DNA from: Semisulcospira habei
Lineage: Eukaryota; Mollusca; Gastropoda; Semisulcospiridae
Assembly: GCA_036245525.1 (NCBI GenBank)
Contig: BTPG01000004.1
Location: forward strand, 44,618,924-44,682,923
Direction: 5' to 3'
DNA: 64,000 bases
Within the stretch, counting starts at the first letter, position 1, and each line of letters begins with the position of its first letter. Positions 45,658-56,136 of the stretch are shown piece after piece. A model generated the notes under the pieces. The model was not told where the DNA came from. It made no database searches and saw only the letters and a list, made by a program, of their open reading frames with translations. The position numbers and the translations under genes were made by a program.

Positions 45658-46086
45658 AAGTTGGCAACGTCTCTTTTCTAGCTGTTGGTTGGTATGTCTT
45701 ACAGTAATTCTTGCACGAAAGAACTTATTTAACTTGTGTTTCATTACGCATTTTGAGTATTGTAAAATGAAAGCCTTTTCTGCCCGTTCTGCTCTCTCTA
45801 CGTAGGAGAGTTCCCACGTTGTGTACAAGGAACAGTAAAAAAAAAATTGTTGCATGTGCCAACGGTAGAAAAACTCTGCTGCATGTGCAAACTCACATGG
45901 ATTGTGAAAAATAATGTAGAAATTTCTTAGTTTAGACAACACTGAGAGCAAGTTTTATTAGCGAAATCAGTTCAGCAATCAAACCCAGCCCTGGAGCAGA
46001 TCGCCAGCAGATCGCTTTTAAACTTTTAGAGTAAATGAAATCACATTTAACTTCCTCGCGCATGTAAGTTATGAGTCGCGACAGAC
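45658..46086. other. No gene seen
   Basis: GTAGGAGAGTTCCCACGTTG and AACTCTGCTGCATGTGCAAA resemble 46950-47010 (GTAGGAGAGCTCCGCTGTCG, ACCCTCTGCTACGTGTATGC), an old dispersed repeat of unknown type. Confidence 0.45.
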
Positions 46087-46184
46087 AGGATCAACGATGA
46101 TAGTTCAAGGGTAGTGCCTGATTAGCATGGCGCCTACAAAGGCGCCAAGCTAATCAGGCACCACCCTTGAGCTGTAATGTTTGA
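46087..46184. repeat. Family A hairpin core, diverged
   Basis: GATGATAGTTCAAGGGTAGT and complement, with paired changes CCTGATTAG/CTAATCAGG in the stem. Confidence 0.85.
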
Positions 46185-46373
46185 CGAGCTTGCGCACCGC
46201 GTAGCCGAGAACCTGACGGTGCTTTGAACTTTACGTCCCGCAATGAAAATTGTACGGGTGCCAGCGCAGCGTCGTCACCGTTCACGGGTTTTGAGTGCAG
46301 GAGATGAAAGCAGCAAGACATATGTTCATAAAAGCACCCGGCGCTATACTTCTTGCACCAAGTAGTCCATCCC

Positions 46374-46587
46374 TTATCTCATTGTACCCCAAGACCGAAA
46401 TCTCCAAATTTTGCCGTTGTCCTGTGAGGACTGCATTGCAGTGCAGGTCACAGATCGACCATGATAGTTCAAGGGTAATGCCAGAATAGCTTGGCGCCCA
46501 TAGGCGCCAAGCTATTCTGGCATCACCCTTGAACTATCATGGTCGATCCATATTTCGCTGGGGTGTGTCTGGGGTAGAATAAGTTAA
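46374..46587. repeat. Family A hairpin element, full length (214 bp)
   Basis: TTATCTCATTGTACCCC (mutated TTAA) to GGGGTAGAATAAGTTAA; core 46452-46549. Confidence 0.93.
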
Positions 46588-46599
46588 GCCAGCTCTTTC

Positions 46600-46748
46600 C
46601 ACCCGCAGAGAGAGCATAGACTCTAATGACACTCTGTAGTCGCATGGCACCCTGCAGTCGGTGAAGAAGCGTAGATTTGCCACGAGACCCTGCGTTAGTA
46701 TTCATTTTTTATGCCGCAGGGGCTGATGAGAATCTATGCCTCTTGGTG
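46600..46748. repeat. Family B element, degraded
   Basis: GAGAGAGCATAGACTCTAAT at the left and GATGAGAATCTATGCCTCTT at the right; the loop is expanded by about 80 bp. Confidence 0.6.
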
Positions 46749-47050
46749 ACAGACATTTGGTTCCATGTACATCCTGAGATATAAACGGACCTACTTCAGG
46801 AAATAAAGGGTGAATAGTTCGCTGTATCTCCTCTATTAACGTTCTAAATGTGTCTTACCATAATGCCGGACATAAGGGGTTAACCGAACTTACCAAATTT
46901 GAATGTCCTTACTGAAATGAAAGACTTGTCTGCTCATCTTCTCCTTTGCACGTAGGAGAGCTCCGCTGTCGCGCACAAGAAGCAGTAGAAACCCTCTGCT
47001 ACGTGTATGCCTGCTCACATGCAGTATGAAAAGAACTTGTGCAGATTTTT

Positions 47051-47053
<3 letters not shown>

Positions 47054-47140
<87 letters not shown>
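47054..47140. repeat. (GT)n microsatellite
   Basis: About 43 GT units after a T tract. Confidence 0.97.
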
Positions 47141-47141
<1 letters not shown>

Positions 47142-47327
47142 AGGGGGGAGGGAGACAAACACACTTTTGATAACCGGTGAATTTTAGCAAGCAAAGCCCA
47201 CCGTGGAGCAGACCGCTTTAAGAAGTCGTAAGACTTGCACAACTGAGATGAGAGACGAAGGCAAGTTTATGTCAAACTTATGAGGCGTTTACATAATTGT
47301 AACGATGCGTGTATTCTTGCACCTGGG

Positions 47328-47412
47328 GCCAGCTGCATGAGCGAGCCTAGTCCTGCACCAGCCACTAAGCAAGGTTAGTGGCTGGTGCAGGACTAAGCTC
47401 GCTCATGCAACT
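47328..47412. repeat. Family E palindrome
   Basis: GCTGCATGAGCGAGCCTAGT mirrors ACTAAGCTCGCTCATGCAAC. Confidence 0.9.
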
Positions 47413-47459
47413 GGGCGCATGTCAAAAAGCAAAGGGTCTGAGGTGGAACAGAGCTCCTT

Positions 47460-47655
47460 CTAGATTCACCCGCTTAGCCCCGACGCGCTGCAGTAGGAGA
47501 TGGATGGACCATGGTAATTCAAGGCGCCAAGCTAATCTGGCACTACCCCTGAATTAACATGGTCGATCCATCTCCTGGGTGGAACTGGCACATTGTTGTT
47601 AAGTGACACCACTGAAATTTGGGAAATGCGGTCCAGGGGTAAAATGGTTTATAAA
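47460..47655. repeat. Family A2 hairpin, shortened core
   Basis: AGGAGATGGATGGACCATGG, GGCGCCAAGCTAATCTGGCA and ACATGGTCGATCCATCTCCT. The left arm has an internal deletion. Confidence 0.82.
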
Positions 47656-47699
47656 ACGGGATGTGGAATGACAAACGTGTTCACTCTCATGATCAAGAG

Positions 47700-47875
47700 C
47701 GTTGCTGTTGTTGTTGATGATGATGATGATATTGGTTGATGTCGTTGTTGGTGATGATGATGTTGTTGATGATGATGATGATATTGGTTGTTGTTGTTGT
47801 TGTTGAAGATGGTGATGATGATGGTGGCCGTGGTGATAGTAGTGGTGGTGGCGTGCTTGTTGTTGGTGTCGATGC
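47700..47875. repeat. GAT/GTT trinucleotide tract
   Basis: Mixed GTTGTT and GATGATGAT units with degenerate ends. Confidence 0.85.
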
Positions 47876-48071
47876 GTACTGTTTGCATTGTTGATTTATT
47901 ATCACGGGAAGGCTGTAGAACGGAGCGCAGGATTTCAGACTGCTTTCTTGTTTATGTCCAAAGCTCAATCTCTGACAGAGGCGATCATACCGAACAGACC
48001 CTGGACGCCCACACTGTCAAATGACATTACCTTCTTCCTTTGACGCAATTCTGATTCGAGGATTACACCTA

Positions 48072-48235
48072 TTAACACATTAAGCCCTATGGAGACAATT
48101 CAAATGCTGGACTTTCTCCATTACAATTCTGAAGACATATCGACCACGATGGTTCAAGGGTGGTGCCAGAATAGCTTGGCGCCACCAGGCGCCAAGCTAT
48201 TCTGGCACCAACCTTGAACTATCTTGATCAATCAA
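48072..48235. repeat. Family A hairpin element just before the exon 2 acceptor
   Basis: TTAACACATTAAGCCC opens it; core 48139-48232 around GGCGCCACCAGGCGCC. Its 3' end is about 55 bp from the acceptor. Confidence 0.88.
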
Positions 48236-48289
48236 CACTTTTTCGTAGAACGCAGGTGGCTGAATTTCTTGTTGTTGTTGTACTGGCAG

Positions 48290-48545
48290 GTAGCTACATC
48301 GCGGCATCTTACGACGACGCGGCTGTTAACAACAAAAGCGCCTACAAGGTTCTGTTCAGCCAATGCCTTCAGCCCGTCGGTCCCCGCTGTAAGTTGAAGT
48401 TCAGCGCCTGGATGAGCCGCAGCCTCTACCGGAACGAGTCGTTGGAGGTGTCCATCACGTTCTTCTGCGGCAGCTGCTCTCAAAACGACAGCAACGGCCC
48501 TCCGTTGCAACTCGGCACCGTCGTCAACAATGATACCTTCCATGG
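48290..48545 (+). CDS. Exon 2 of the MAM-like protein (partial gene)
   Basis: 256 bp, entered in phase 1 and left in phase 2. The acceptor GTACTGGCAG and the donor GTGAGT (48546-48551) are both strong. It encodes SYIAASYDDAAVNNKSAYKV, then LFSQCLQPVGPRCKLKFSAW, MSRSLYRNESLEVSITFFCG and a tail ending NNDTFHG. The order (Gly-x-Tyr start, A-x-x-x-S-x-x-L-x-P, then C-x-L-x-F-x-x-x-M, then a short strand LEVSI) follows the beta-sandwich core of MAM domains, extracellular modules of receptor phosphatases, proteases and adhesion proteins. N-glycosylation sequons occur (NNKS, NES, NDT). GC-rich, codon-like composition and a clean frame contrast with the flanking repeats. The next exon was not found in the window. 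MAM is the best guess from motif order. Confidence 0.75.
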
Positions 48546-48621
48546 GTGAGTGAACGCAGGCTCACTACCCCCACCCCTCACCCCCCCCCCCCCCCCTGTT
48601 AATTTGGCGCTCAGCAATTAC

Positions 48622-48690
48622 TTTTGGCTGTCAGTAGCTCTTTTTGTCGTGCCGATTCCAGCAGGATTCGCCACAACACAAAGCGCTACT
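48622..48690. repeat. Family C palindrome, degraded
   Basis: TTTGGCTGTCAGTAGCTCTT, CCGATTCCAGCAGGATTCG and AAAGCGCTACT keep the order of family C. Confidence 0.7.
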
Positions 48691-48724
48691 CACATCCAAG
48701 GATTTGAAAAGACTGCAGTCCGTG

Positions 48725-49095
48725 CCAAACTCGTATCTGAATGTCGTCGGTGCAATTGGCCAAACTTGGACTATCGTCGGTGCAACTGGCCAAACTCGTA
48801 TCTGACTGTCGTCGGTGCGACTGGCCAAACTCTGACTATCGTCTGTGCAACTGGCCAAATTCGTATTTGACTGTCGTCGGTGCAGCTTGCATAATTCTGA
48901 CTGTCGTCTGTGCAACTGGCCAAATTCGTATCTGACTGTCGTCTTTGTCACTGGCATAACTCTGACTATCGTCGGTGCGACTGGCCAAACTTGTATCTAA
49001 ATATTGTCGGGGTAACTGGCCAAACTCGTGTATGACTATCGTTGGTGAACTGGCTAAACCGGTATCTGATTATTGTCGGTGTCACTGATCAAACG
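48725..49095 (+). repeat. Minisatellite with alternating 35/30-bp units
   Basis: About eleven units end CAACTGGCCAAAC or a variant. They alternate between a longer CGTATCTGACTGTCGTCGG start and a shorter TCTGACTATCGTC start, giving a 65-bp higher-order period. It begins about 180 bp after the exon 2 donor. Confidence 0.92.
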
Positions 49096-49105
49096 CCCAC
49101 TTTTC

Positions 49106-49519
49106 AAACGCAGAGAAAAAACAAGACGAAAATGGAGTCAAATTCACAGAGATGAAGACCATCATTAAGTCTGTGTACAGACCACCACAACGGCCCCTAG
49201 ACAGTTACCATCAGCTGTCCAGACAAGAGCAAATGACCATCTTCCGTCTGAGGACCGGGCACAACCGACTCAATTTCCACCTGCACAGACGCTTACATCT
49301 CGTGCCATTTCCCCTGTGCCCTTGTGGAGAAGCAGAGCAGACCACAGAGCACATCCTCCAGGACTGTGGGAACCACCAGCTGCTGAGGGAGAAGATATGG
49401 CCGAAGCCCGCCACTCTACAAGAGAAACTGTACGGGCCTTCGAAGCGCTACAGAAGATTACAGATTTCATTTTGAGAGCCAAACTCAAGTGTGACGGCGT
49501 TCGAGAAGAAGAAGAAGAC
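49106..49519 (+). mobile_element. LINE C-terminal fragment with (GAA)n tail
   Basis: One open frame (49152-49475) gives SRQEQMTIFRLRTGHNRLNF, then HLVPFPLCPCGEAEQTTEHI and LQDCGNHQLL. The CPCG...H...C knuckle is the end of an RNase H-bearing LINE polyprotein, the type also remnant at 12.4-13.9 kb. It ends in GAAGAAGAAGAAG and sits in the edge of the minisatellite. Confidence 0.88.
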
Positions 49520-49606
49520 TGACAAAACGTGTATCTGACATGCTTATACCCGTATTTGTCATATACGAGTTTTGCTAGTTACGCAGACGATATTCTCCGC
49601 CCTCCC

Positions 49607-49651
49607 CCAATGCGCAAAAGGCCGACGTCGGCCCGATGGCCTTTTGCGCAC
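49607..49651. repeat. Family D element, short
   Basis: CCAATGCGCAAAAGGCCGAC and GTCGGCCCGATGGCCTTTTG. Confidence 0.88.
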
Positions 49652-49711
49652 GGAGCCTTGATCTAGATCTAAACTGCTGCCCCTTGTTTCCTCAATGAGT
49701 GCATGCCCGTG

Positions 49712-49768
49712 ATGTGGGACTATACGGCTGTAGGCCGTGATATCCAAAATCACAGAACGATACACATC
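49712..49768. repeat. Family F hairpin, weak
   Basis: TGATGTGGGACTATACGGCT and GGCCGTGATATCCAAAATCA. Confidence 0.5.
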
Positions 49769-49782
49769 ATTTGTTTTTCATC

Positions 49783-49875
49783 TTAAGCCTTTATCTGTAT
49801 GTAGCGATTTTTTGTCGAGGTGATTCATGCAGGAATCACCTCGACAAAAGCCTCTACCGGCAGCCAAAGGGTTAA
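49783..49875. repeat. Family C palindrome (93 bp)
   Basis: TTAAGCCTTTATCTGTATGT to CGGCAGCCAAAGGGTTAA around GATTCATGCAGGAATC. Confidence 0.92.
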
Positions 49876-50196
49876 CAATGTAATGAGAAAAATGATCTAG
49901 CCAGTAGCCGTGCATCAGATGTAGGATGTTTTTCAGCATAACAGCAGGGCAGTCTGAGTAGACAATAAACTTTAACCGGTAGGCACATACAGTTACGTTT
50001 TTTTTTATGTCAAAGGGTCTACAATTAGTGACGACGCCATTTCAAATAGGGTCAGCATAGGGTGGCGAGAGGGGGGGGGGGGGCGGTCTTGTTAGGGGTG
50101 GAGCGGGGGGGGGGCGGAGGGTGGGCGGCGCTGATGAGAATCTATACAGCTTCTTGATCTATGAATGACGTGATTATAAGCCAGCCAGTGGTCTCC
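49876..50196. other. No gene; G tracts
   Basis: G tracts at 50071-50085 and 50106-50115. GCTGATGAGAATCTATACAG at 50131 is a family B right-arm scrap. Confidence 0.55.
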
Positions 50197-50411
50197 TTAA
50201 CCCGTTCAGTGTCGCGTGACAAAGACTGTGTTTCCGCAATCCGTATGTATTCAAGACCATAAACCCCTAGATGACCCAGGAACGTAGATTCAAAGTGGTG
50301 TCAGCAAGAGGCGTAGATCCTCATGAGCCCCCGCAACTGCGAGGTCGCATGAGGATCTATACCTCTTGCAGGTGGGTGGTGATCAGACTTTCTCGGCACT
50401 GAACGGGTTAA
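50197..50411. repeat. Family B hairpin element, full length (215 bp)
   Basis: TTAACCCGTTCAGTGTCGCG to CTCGGCACTGAACGGGTTAA; core 50303-50370. Confidence 0.94.
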
Positions 50412-50692
50412 ATCGTCAAGCCCCAAGTATAAGCAGGGAACAACGGCCTAACGACATTTACGATTTCGGCGGATTAACAGCTAGTTAGGTTGTTGTCTCG
50501 TCACCATCTTGGCATCCCATCGCTCTTTGCGTTTCCGGTCACCCGGGGACATAACTCTGCTTGACTTCCGTCTATTGTGCGCGAACTCTGCCTCTGGTTA
50601 TGGAGTTGCCTCACATCGCATCAGTCCCCATCGTCTGCAAGTGACTGAGCTTCTGTCGGTGGGAGGGGTCTCATGGCAATCTATCTTAGTCA

Positions 50693-50787
50693 ATACGCTC
50701 AAAGCCATCAGGACGACGTCGGCTGCAGTAGGTCAGCGGGCTCTGGTGACTGCAACTGACGTTGGCCTGATGACCTTTTGCTTGCTG
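50693..50787. repeat. Family D element, diverged
   Basis: CGCTCAAAGCCATCAGGACG and GGCCTGATGACCTTTTGCTT, with CAGTAGGTCAGCGGGC inside. No gene is evident in 50412-50692 or 50788-51104. Confidence 0.7.
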
Positions 50788-51104
50788 ACAGGGACTTGCC
50801 CGATTTACATCCTCACACTACTGAAGAGAATGAGTGGATGGCTTAGCGTTACTCTATGCCTGCCTTTGATATACAGAGGGAACACGGTCTGATATAACGG
50901 ACGTGTAGATCTCTGCTCCCGGGCCACGGGGATGCCGCATGAGCGAATGTTCCTCGGGCCAAAGTCAGCCTTACTGGCCCTCAGTCGTGCCATACACGTA
51001 CTCGAATAATGAACGACTGGTGACTTTATTGTGGCTCCCGTGGTGCCGCGATATACTGAGGCTGACCGGTAAACACGACCACAGGCCTAGGAATCCTACA
51101 CACA

Positions 51105-51574
51105 GGCCACACAGGGCAATTGCTTCCGGTGCATGTAGTAACTTTTTCGCCAGAAATAGTTAAAAAAAAATTCCTCCCTTTTTGCCATTTTTTTAGGGTG
51201 TAAAACTTCAATTGTGTGCCTTTTTTGGCGTTTTGAGCAACAAAAGGCATGACAGGTGGTGTGAAAAAGAGCAAAATCTGGGTAATTTTAGTCGACCTAG
51301 TGTGTTCATGGGAGCCTAATTGGGGCATGTGCACGGTTGTATGCAGGCTTGCAGACGACAGTTTTGTCATGGGGTACTTAATGCATTTGAGTGTTGTGAA
51401 AAACGCTAACTCTTAAATTTTTTAAGAATTGCTGAAATAGCTTCTCCTGTGATGTGCTCCGCGTGGATTTTTTGTTTTGGCAGAAAAGTTCTTCGTTCAT
51501 AGTTTTATCCTGCAAGAGGCTAACAGATAACAGTGTGTGAAAAGGGGGCGTAACCTAATTGCCCTGTGTGGCCA
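51105..51574. mobile_element. 470-bp element with 16-bp inverted ends
   Basis: GGCCACACAGGGCAAT (51105-51120) mirrors ATTGCCCTGTGTGGCC (51559-51574). No coding capacity and no clear target duplication. Confidence 0.72.
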
Positions 51575-51685
51575 CAGATACACGTCGGCTCTTCTACAGC
51601 AGAAAATAGTTACCACCTTACCACAGAAGACAGACTGTTAGGTTTTTTTATCCCCCATGTATGCTTTCTCGACCTGTGATTTCGG

Positions 51686-51753
51686 TAAGCAAAAGATCCT
51701 CAGCCGTGCACGGGCCCGTTTCGGCGGACGTCAGCCCGATGACCTTTGTTTAC
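51686..51753. repeat. Family D element, diverged
   Basis: GTAAGCAAAAGATCCTCAGC, CGGACGTCAGCCCGATGACC. Confidence 0.65.
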
Positions 51754-51889
51754 TGAGATAAGACCGGTGCTGGGCAAGACTCGAACTGCCGAGGGATACA
51801 GCCAATTACTGTTGTGACCGACTGAGATAAGACCGGTGCTGGGCAAGACTCGGACTGCCGTGGGATACAGCCAATTACTGTTGTGACCG
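51752..51889 (+). repeat. 69-bp direct tandem duplication, tRNA-like
   Basis: ACTGAGATAAGACCGGTGCT starts both units (51752, 51821), which differ at very few positions. The minus strand contains CAGTTCGAGTC, a B-box-like motif. Confidence 0.85.
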
Positions 51890-51911
51890 AAATAGTTGCA
51901 AGAAAAAAATG

Positions 51912-51978
51912 GAAAAAAACTACCAAGTGAGTAAAAAAAGCACTGTGCTTTTCCTACTCACTTGGTAGTTTTTTTCTA
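51912..51978. repeat. Hairpin flanked by A/T runs
   Basis: AAAAAACTACCAAGTGAGTA mirrors TACTCACTTGGTAGTTTTTT around GCACTGTGC. Confidence 0.88.
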
Positions 51979-52199
51979 AATTACAAGCACTGGCAGTCAA
52001 CCCTTTCGGTCTAGTTTTTTAGAAAAAAAATGGGACTGTTTTGGTCTCCTGCACGTTTCGACACAGAAATCCGGACAAGGTCGGACAACCGGAGGGAAAA
52101 ACGTGCTTTGGCACCAGTGAAGTGATATAATGCCAGTGAAGTGAAGTGATATAAAGAAGAGACAATCAAAAGGTCAGGAAGGCAAATGACGGTACGTCG

Positions 52200-52285
52200 T
52201 GTTGTTGTGAAAAGCGAGATTCTTCTGGCAACACAATGAAAATCTTGCTTTTTACAACAAAAATAGACATTTTGTCTTTTGCCTA
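52200..52285 (+). repeat. Single unit of the 37-kb minisatellite
   Basis: GTGAAAAGCGAGATTCTTCT, CACAATGAAAATCTTGCTTT and GACATTTTGTCTTTTGCCTA follow the unit order. Confidence 0.65.
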
Positions 52286-52331
52286 CACGTGGCAGAGCGG
52301 CCATTGCAACGCTGATGCTGTCTTCATCAGT

Positions 52332-52493
52332 CTAACTCATTCAGTCCCGACGCACTACAGCAGGAGATGGATCGACCATGCTCATTCAAGGTAGTGCCAG
52401 ACTAGAATGGCGCCTGAAGGCCAAGCTAATCTGGCACTACCCATGAATTAGCATTGTCAACCCATCTCCTGCAGCTGGCACATATTGGGTTAG
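52332..52493. repeat. Family A2 hairpin element
   Basis: CTAACTCATTCAGTCCCGAC to CACATATTGGGTTAG; core with small deletions. Confidence 0.83.
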
Positions 52494-52589
52494 GTGACAC
52501 CACGAAAATATCGCTTTGGTGTTAATTGTATTGATAAGCATCGTTCTTGTCCGCCCACCGGAAATTGTAACTTTCATTATTTCACAAAA

Positions 52590-52655
52590 AGCACAGATCT
52601 TCATGAACCCTCGCGTTCTGCGAGGGCTCATGAGGATCTGAGCCTATCGCGGCCC
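52590..52655. repeat. Family B hairpin core
   Basis: CACAGATCTTCATGAACCCT pairs with GAGGGCTCATGAGGATCTGA. Confidence 0.82.
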
Positions 52656-53014
52656 CGCTTAAGTCCCTTCACATGAGCTCTAACAAAAGTCTGACAAAAG
52701 TCTCAAGTCTACGTGACAAAGTGGACTTCTGAAAGTCATTGTCGTCTCCGTCTGTGGCAGGGACATTTTTATTATCTAGTCTGAGAAACTGTCTGGAAGA
52801 AGTCCCCGTGGAAATTTCGGTCAGAATTTGCATGATCTGATGTCTAGCAGCGTGATGAAGTCATTTGACGAGAAAAGGTCACGAAATGTCACTTTTTTAA
52901 ATTATTGGCGCTGCGCGGGCACCCGGCAGGGTACCGCAAGACGCCGCTGTTCCCTCTGGGCCATCGAGCTCACACTCACACAGGTTGTCTCCCTCAACGG
53001 GCCCTCACACGCCG
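52656..53014. other. No assigned gene; weak exon-like patch
   Basis: A GC-rich patch near 52930-53005 is open in one frame, but neither its acceptor nor its protein resembles a MAM continuation. Confidence 0.4.
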
Positions 53015-53326
53015 GTTGGTTGGTTAGTTCGGGTTTAACGTCCACAGCACCGAGGTGATCATGGACGGCCCTGAGGGCCCTGATATGGGGGGACAGGGAA
53101 ATCTATTGCCTATGGAGTACGACCTGAACACTGATCAACTCAGGCGCACTCCAACTGTGCCACTTTGATTTACCAGGACCTTTCAACGGACATGCTATTG
53201 AACAAATCGGTTTCTCCCCCTGGATTGTGAGTCCAGCTACCGGGACCGGAACGGGATTCGAACCCACGACCCGGCGATTCCCTTCGCTCTCCTGCTCCGA
53301 CGTTTAACCGCCTGAGCTATTTCCGA
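53015..53326 (-). mobile_element. tRNA-derived SINE (type 1), copy 3
   Basis: CTCACACGCCG flanks both sides (53004-53014 and 53327-53337). The minus strand starts at ATAGCTCAGGCGGTTAAACG (A box), carries GTGGGTTCGAATCCC (B box), and ends GGACGTTAAACCCGAAC with an AACC tail. Confidence 0.95.
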
Positions 53327-53352
53327 CTCACACGCCGCAACAACGCCTTGTG

Positions 53353-53448
53353 GATAAACCATGTAAGTTAAAGGCTGGTGCCAGAATAGCTTGGCGCCTA
53401 GAGGCGCCAAGCTATTCTGGCACCAACATTGAACTAACATGGTCAATC
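53353..53448. repeat. Family A hairpin core
   Basis: GATAAACCATGTAAGTTAAA pairs with TTGAACTAACATGGTCAATC around GGCGCCTAGAGGCGCC. Confidence 0.88.
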
Positions 53449-53643
53449 TTTGGTTTAAATAGTTTATTCCTTTGCAAAATGCATAAGAGGATATACAGCA
53501 ATTCCCATCAAATCAAAACAAGCCACAGGCTTATAGGATAGTCTGGACACTGAATCAATTACATTTGCATTTGCATGGCGGTGGTTACATACCCTATATA
53601 GATAGATATATTATATATATGTTATATTATATAAAACCACCGC

Positions 53644-53702
53644 CACGTCCGTGCTCGGGCCAACGGCGGCCGACGTCGGCCCAATGGTCTTTGCGCACTG
53701 GG
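53644..53702. repeat. Family D element, right part
   Basis: CGTCCGTGCTCGGGCCAACG and GGCCCAATGGTCTTTGCGCA. Confidence 0.82.
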
Positions 53703-53869
53703 TCAAGTTATTATCAGCGTAAGGACCCAGGATGTCCGTTTTTGAGAACAGCAAGACTGAGTTTCGTTGTATACTGTCTTTTGTTCCGGCCTGAAAGGAT
53801 GAACGCGAAATGACCTCTTCCACCTCTGCAGCTAATTAGTAGGGCTGACGGGGTCAACCTCGCTACAGT

Positions 53870-54075
53870 TTTAACGTAAATCCACCTGTTATTAAACCTT
53901 GATGCACATAGCGCGAATCTAACGACTGCAAATCCACCGTGGCGATGTTAATCTACCTGACGTGAATCCGCCTTAGCGTGCGTCTACCTTACGTGAATCC
54001 ACCGTAGTATAAATCGACCAATCGTGAGTCCATGATGGCGTGAAGCTACCCGTCGGGTAGAATCTCTATTATCCT
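53870..54075 (+). repeat. Degenerate minisatellite (ACGTGAATCCACCG type)
   Basis: Variants such as CGTAAATCCACCTG, CTGCAAATCCACCGTG, ACGTGAATCCGCC and ACGTGAATCCACCG repeat every 18-30 bp. Confidence 0.6.
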
Positions 54076-54341
54076 ATTGACGCTTCGAGCGGGTCAGGGG
54101 CACGGAACTATTGCCAGAACGTCGATTCCGTCCCCCTGTAGTCATGCCTCAAATGCGTTGCTTCCTTGAAAGACTTCTTCGTCTGCCACGAATTTCGGAC
54201 AAGTTTTAAAAACGTAATGACGGACCAGCATTTCCCAAGACTGAGTATACGGCGCAGTCACGCCCTGAATGACAGCAACATGCTCAAACGCCGATAAGGT
54301 CGGTATCTGCGAGGAAGAAGCGATGTAAACTATGCCAGTAC

Positions 54342-54416
54342 CTTCCAGCAAGAGGTATATATTCTCATGAGCCCCTGCAGTCGCAGGGGCTCGTGAGAAT
54401 CTATGCCTCTTGTAGA
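54342..54416. repeat. Family B hairpin core
   Basis: CAAGAGGTATATATTCTCAT pairs with GTGAGAATCTATGCCTCTTG. Confidence 0.88.
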
Positions 54417-54474
54417 TATAGAAGGGGTGGCCGGTCGAGACCTTACAAAAAGGGCTTGATTGATAATAGACACT

Positions 54475-54688
54475 TTAACTCTTTCTACCCCAGACACACC
54501 ACAGCAAGATAAGGATCGACCATGATAGTTCAAGGGTGATGCCAGAATAGCTTGGCGCCTATGGGCGCCAAGCTATTCTGGCATCACCCTTGAACTATCA
54601 TGGTCGATCTATGTCCTGCACAAGAGTGCAGTCTTCATAGGTCAACGGCAAAATTTGGGGATTTCGGTGTTGGGGTAGAATGAGTTAA
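54475..54688. repeat. Family A hairpin element, full length (214 bp)
   Basis: TTAACTCTTTCTACCCC to GGGGTAGAATGAGTTAA; core 54512-54608. The short arm is on the left. Confidence 0.96.
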
Positions 54689-54944
54689 GGCTGTTGCGCC
54701 AGGCAGTGATATCCGGAGACCGTTTTGAAGACATGCACTGTTGTTAGCTATTGTGGCACTGGTCGTTAACCCACACTGGTTGTCTCCCTCGATTCGCTAC
54801 CGCTGACGCTAGACCCTTGACAACAACATTGGTCTAGCATTTGAAATGCCCCGGGTCTGAGAAACTTAACGTTTAGAGAGAGTTCATGTACAGCTGATCG
54901 CCACAGTCCAACGCCAAAAGAAAACGTAGCACTTCTCCCGGCAT

Positions 54945-55012
54945 CTAAGGAGCCGTAGATCCTCATGAGCCATTGCGGCTGTAGGGGCTCGTGGGATTCC
55001 GCCTGGCAGGTG
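54945..55012. repeat. Family B hairpin, degraded
   Basis: GGAGCCGTAGATCCTCATGA and GTAGGGGCTCGTGGGATTCC. Confidence 0.7.
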
Positions 55013-55274
55013 TACACCGGGCAAATGTATGCTCTCGGTCGGAGTTGGTCGTGAGAGTGTATGCCCAGGATTTGAAAGGTTCCAGCAAAGCTCAGCCCAA
55101 TGTCTGGGTTTGGGTCTGGCTAGGACTACGGGCACCGCAGACTTAATTCTTGAAATCAGTAGTTGACTGAACGTCCGATGACCTCTTCTAGACCGCAACC
55201 AGTCCCTGGCCCCTACCCCAGTCCCCCGCCCTTTGACCCCCCCCCCCCCCACCTCCCCGAAACATACTTATCAA

Positions 55275-55492
55275 TTAACCCGCTCAGTGTCAGTGGACGG
55301 AGACTGTTTCTGCAATGTTAACCAATTCAAGACACAAAAAGAAACCACCTGGCTGTCCCAGGAACAGGATTCAAAATAATGTCAGCAAGAGGCATAGATC
55401 CTCATGAGCCCCCGCAACTGCGGGGGCTCATGAGGATCTATACCTCTTGCAGTTGGGTGGTGTTCACATTTTTTCGACCCTGAACGGGTTAA
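55275..55492. repeat. Family B hairpin element, full length (218 bp)
   Basis: TTAACCCGCTCAGTGTCAGT to GACCCTGAACGGGTTAA; core 55384-55450 perfect around CCCCCGCAACTGCGGGGG. Confidence 0.95.
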
Positions 55493-55945
55493 ACTTTTTT
55501 TTTTTTTCATTTTCTATCACCATTTTGCAAGAGAATTTTCTTATCGCTTCGCTACACAGGGTAACTCCAACAAATCTCGCATTGAAACATTTCACGGAAC
55601 TTCAGACTTTGTCCTGCCCGCCGTGAGACGATGACTGTGTAGCCTGCACGGCGTTGGAGCGCCAAATAATTATGCTATGAATTTTGCATGGGGAAACTGA
55701 ACTTTTAACGAACCCAACCCTCACTTTCCCACCGCAATATACAAACGAAAAGCCGCAGCGTCAGCTAAGCGATCTGGACATTCAGAATGCTGAGGTTTGT
55801 CCCCTCGGGGGGGGAAAAAAAAGGAGATTTGGGGTCTTTTAGAGGTCGGGTAAAATTCATAGTATGTTCGGCGAACTTATACATGTTATATCTCATATGA
55901 CTGACTAACCGCTCAGACTAATGACTGTCATCTGGTACACCGAGA
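55493..55945. other. No gene seen
   Basis: GAAACTGAACTTTTAACGAA and ACAAACGAAAAGCCGCAGCG loosely resemble 45233-45300, an old dispersed repeat. Confidence 0.45.
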
Positions 55946-55949
55946 CAAA

Positions 55950-55996
55950 CAACTGATGAGCACGTGCGGGCTCATGAGGATCTTTGTCTCTTGCGG
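55950..55996. repeat. Family B hairpin, right arm only
   Basis: GTGCGGGCTCATGAGGATCT then TTGTCTCTTGCGGCAG. Confidence 0.75.
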
Positions 55997-56136
55997 CAGA
56001 CTATTTGGCTTTCGAAATTTTAATTATGAGAACAATAAATCTGTTCTGACAGTCAGCGGCGCCCTGGTCCCGGTGTCAGGCTGAATTTCGCAATAGCGAT
56101 CTCATAGTCTATGTCAGTGTCTCTACACTGAAAAAC

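Noticed and set aside
48232..48543. 103-residue minus-strand frame opposite exon 2
   Set aside because: A shadow of the GC-rich exon; it has no domain and no splice signals of its own.
52910..53005. GC-rich open patch as a third exon
   Set aside because: The acceptor is weak, all three frames are partly open and none gives recognisable domain sequence. The patch is interrupted by a SINE.
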